Source: JAHZMA01 sp965205905 (GTDB lineage: Bacteria; Pseudomonadota; Alphaproteobacteria; JABAAW01; JAHZMA01). Taken from it: a stretch of 64,000 nt of DNA. The stretch lies in the NCBI GenBank assembly GCA_965205905.1, contig CBDBHZ010000001.1:124001-188000 (forward strand), read 5' to 3'. Under the pieces are notes generated by a model. It saw only the letters and a list, made by a program, of their open reading frames with translations, was not told the origin of the DNA and searched no databases. The position numbers and the translations under genes were made by a program. Of this stretch, positions 63,686 to 64,000 are shown one piece after another. Position 1 is the stretch's first letter; every line of letters begins with the position of its first letter.

Positions 63686-63794
63686 GTGCATATCCTTTAT
63701 TTTATGTGAGTTTCACAATAAAGAGGTTATGTTTTAATTATTTTTCATATATATAGTATATAGGAAAAGCTTTGCAAAATACAAGCGGTTAGAA

Positions 63795-64000
63795 ATGTTA
63801 GATGCTTATCAAATACGCGCCGGACGGGCATTATTGGGGGTAACTCAGCAAGAGTTAGCGTCGGCTGCTGGCATATCGGTGGCAAGCCTGAACAATATCG
63901 AGAGAAATATTGCCAAGCCACGCACCAGCACATTGGAAATGTTGCAACAAGTGTTTTTGAATGCAGGGCTTAGCTTTGAGCAAAATGCAACGTTTCAATC
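63795..64000 (+). CDS. XRE-family helix-turn-helix regulator (3' end outside window)
   Basis: The frame starts MLDAYQIRAGRALLGVTQQE and continues LASAAGISVASLNNIER, a clear Cro/C1-type HTH domain, then KPRTSTLEMLQQVFLNAG. At least 68 residues are present and the frame is open at the right edge. Such proteins are DNA-binding regulators; short single-domain forms are common beside accessory genes. The target is unknown. Confidence 0.8.
   Translation, partial: MLDAYQIRAGRALLGVTQQELASAAGISVASLNNIERNIAKPRTSTLEMLQQVFLNAGLSFEQNATFQ

Overview
The window is chromosomal DNA of an alphaproteobacterium. The evidence is a class I lysyl-tRNA synthetase, a TctCBA uptake system, an FtsZ ending in an IPAFLRRQ tail, short flagellins of about 310 residues in tandem, COQ10-like and DUF1178 proteins, and a MurE-MurF fusion inside a classical dcw cluster. 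I cannot fix the genus; the moderate-to-low GC and transporter content would fit a marine lineage, but that is inference. Layout: (1) 1-14094, the dcw cluster on the plus strand: ftsI (3' end), murE-murF fusion, mraY, murD, ftsW, murG, murC, murB, ddl, ftsQ, ftsA, mostly overlapping or a few bases apart. They make lipid II from UDP-MurNAc and build the division septum. (2) 14201-23547, nutrient uptake: two tandem PotD-like binding proteins, an alpha/beta hydrolase, tRNA-Arg(CCG), a truncated FAD oxidoreductase, a PHP-type secreted hydrolase and a choline/betaine ABC transporter (choXWV). (3) 23548-35652, accessory genes separated by dense repeats: an unknown protein, a TbpB-like surface lipoprotein, a HEPN-type protein with an R-x4-H motif, gabD-like dehydrogenase divergent from tctCBA, a DUF924 protein, a KAP-type NTPase and a Sel1-repeat protein. 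(4) 35835-42837, housekeeping: lysK, an SH3 protein, a glmM broken by three frameshifts, ribF, dapB, tldD. (5) 42838-50991, accessory: an ankyrin-like membrane protein behind a 710-residue protein with an M23-like metallopeptidase core (possible effector/immunity pair), gene remnants, and a 1333-residue lipoprotein with four TbpB-like barrel modules. (6) 51612-55757, ftsZ with a very long linker, displaced about 37.6 kb from ftsA, then lipA and a COQ10/RatA-like gene, then tRNA-Thr(GGT). (7) 56399-63163, a flagellin island: a divergent flagellin-like protein, four flagellins with a shared 5' leader motif, and small genes. (8) The right edge: a DUF1178 gene and the start of an XRE-type regulator. 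The most striking feature is a family of mosaic, nested palindromic repeats (GGGGGG/CCCCCC arms, AGTATTAAACACAGCGGGGG-type flanks, CGCTAGAATT hairpins) filling almost every accessory intergenic gap. One copy lies in frame inside the murE-murF gene; others form the last codons and stop codons of tldD, lysK, choV and the COQ10-like gene, abut both tRNAs, and cut off at least one gene. This resembles the behaviour of Rickettsia palindromic elements, in a different sequence family.
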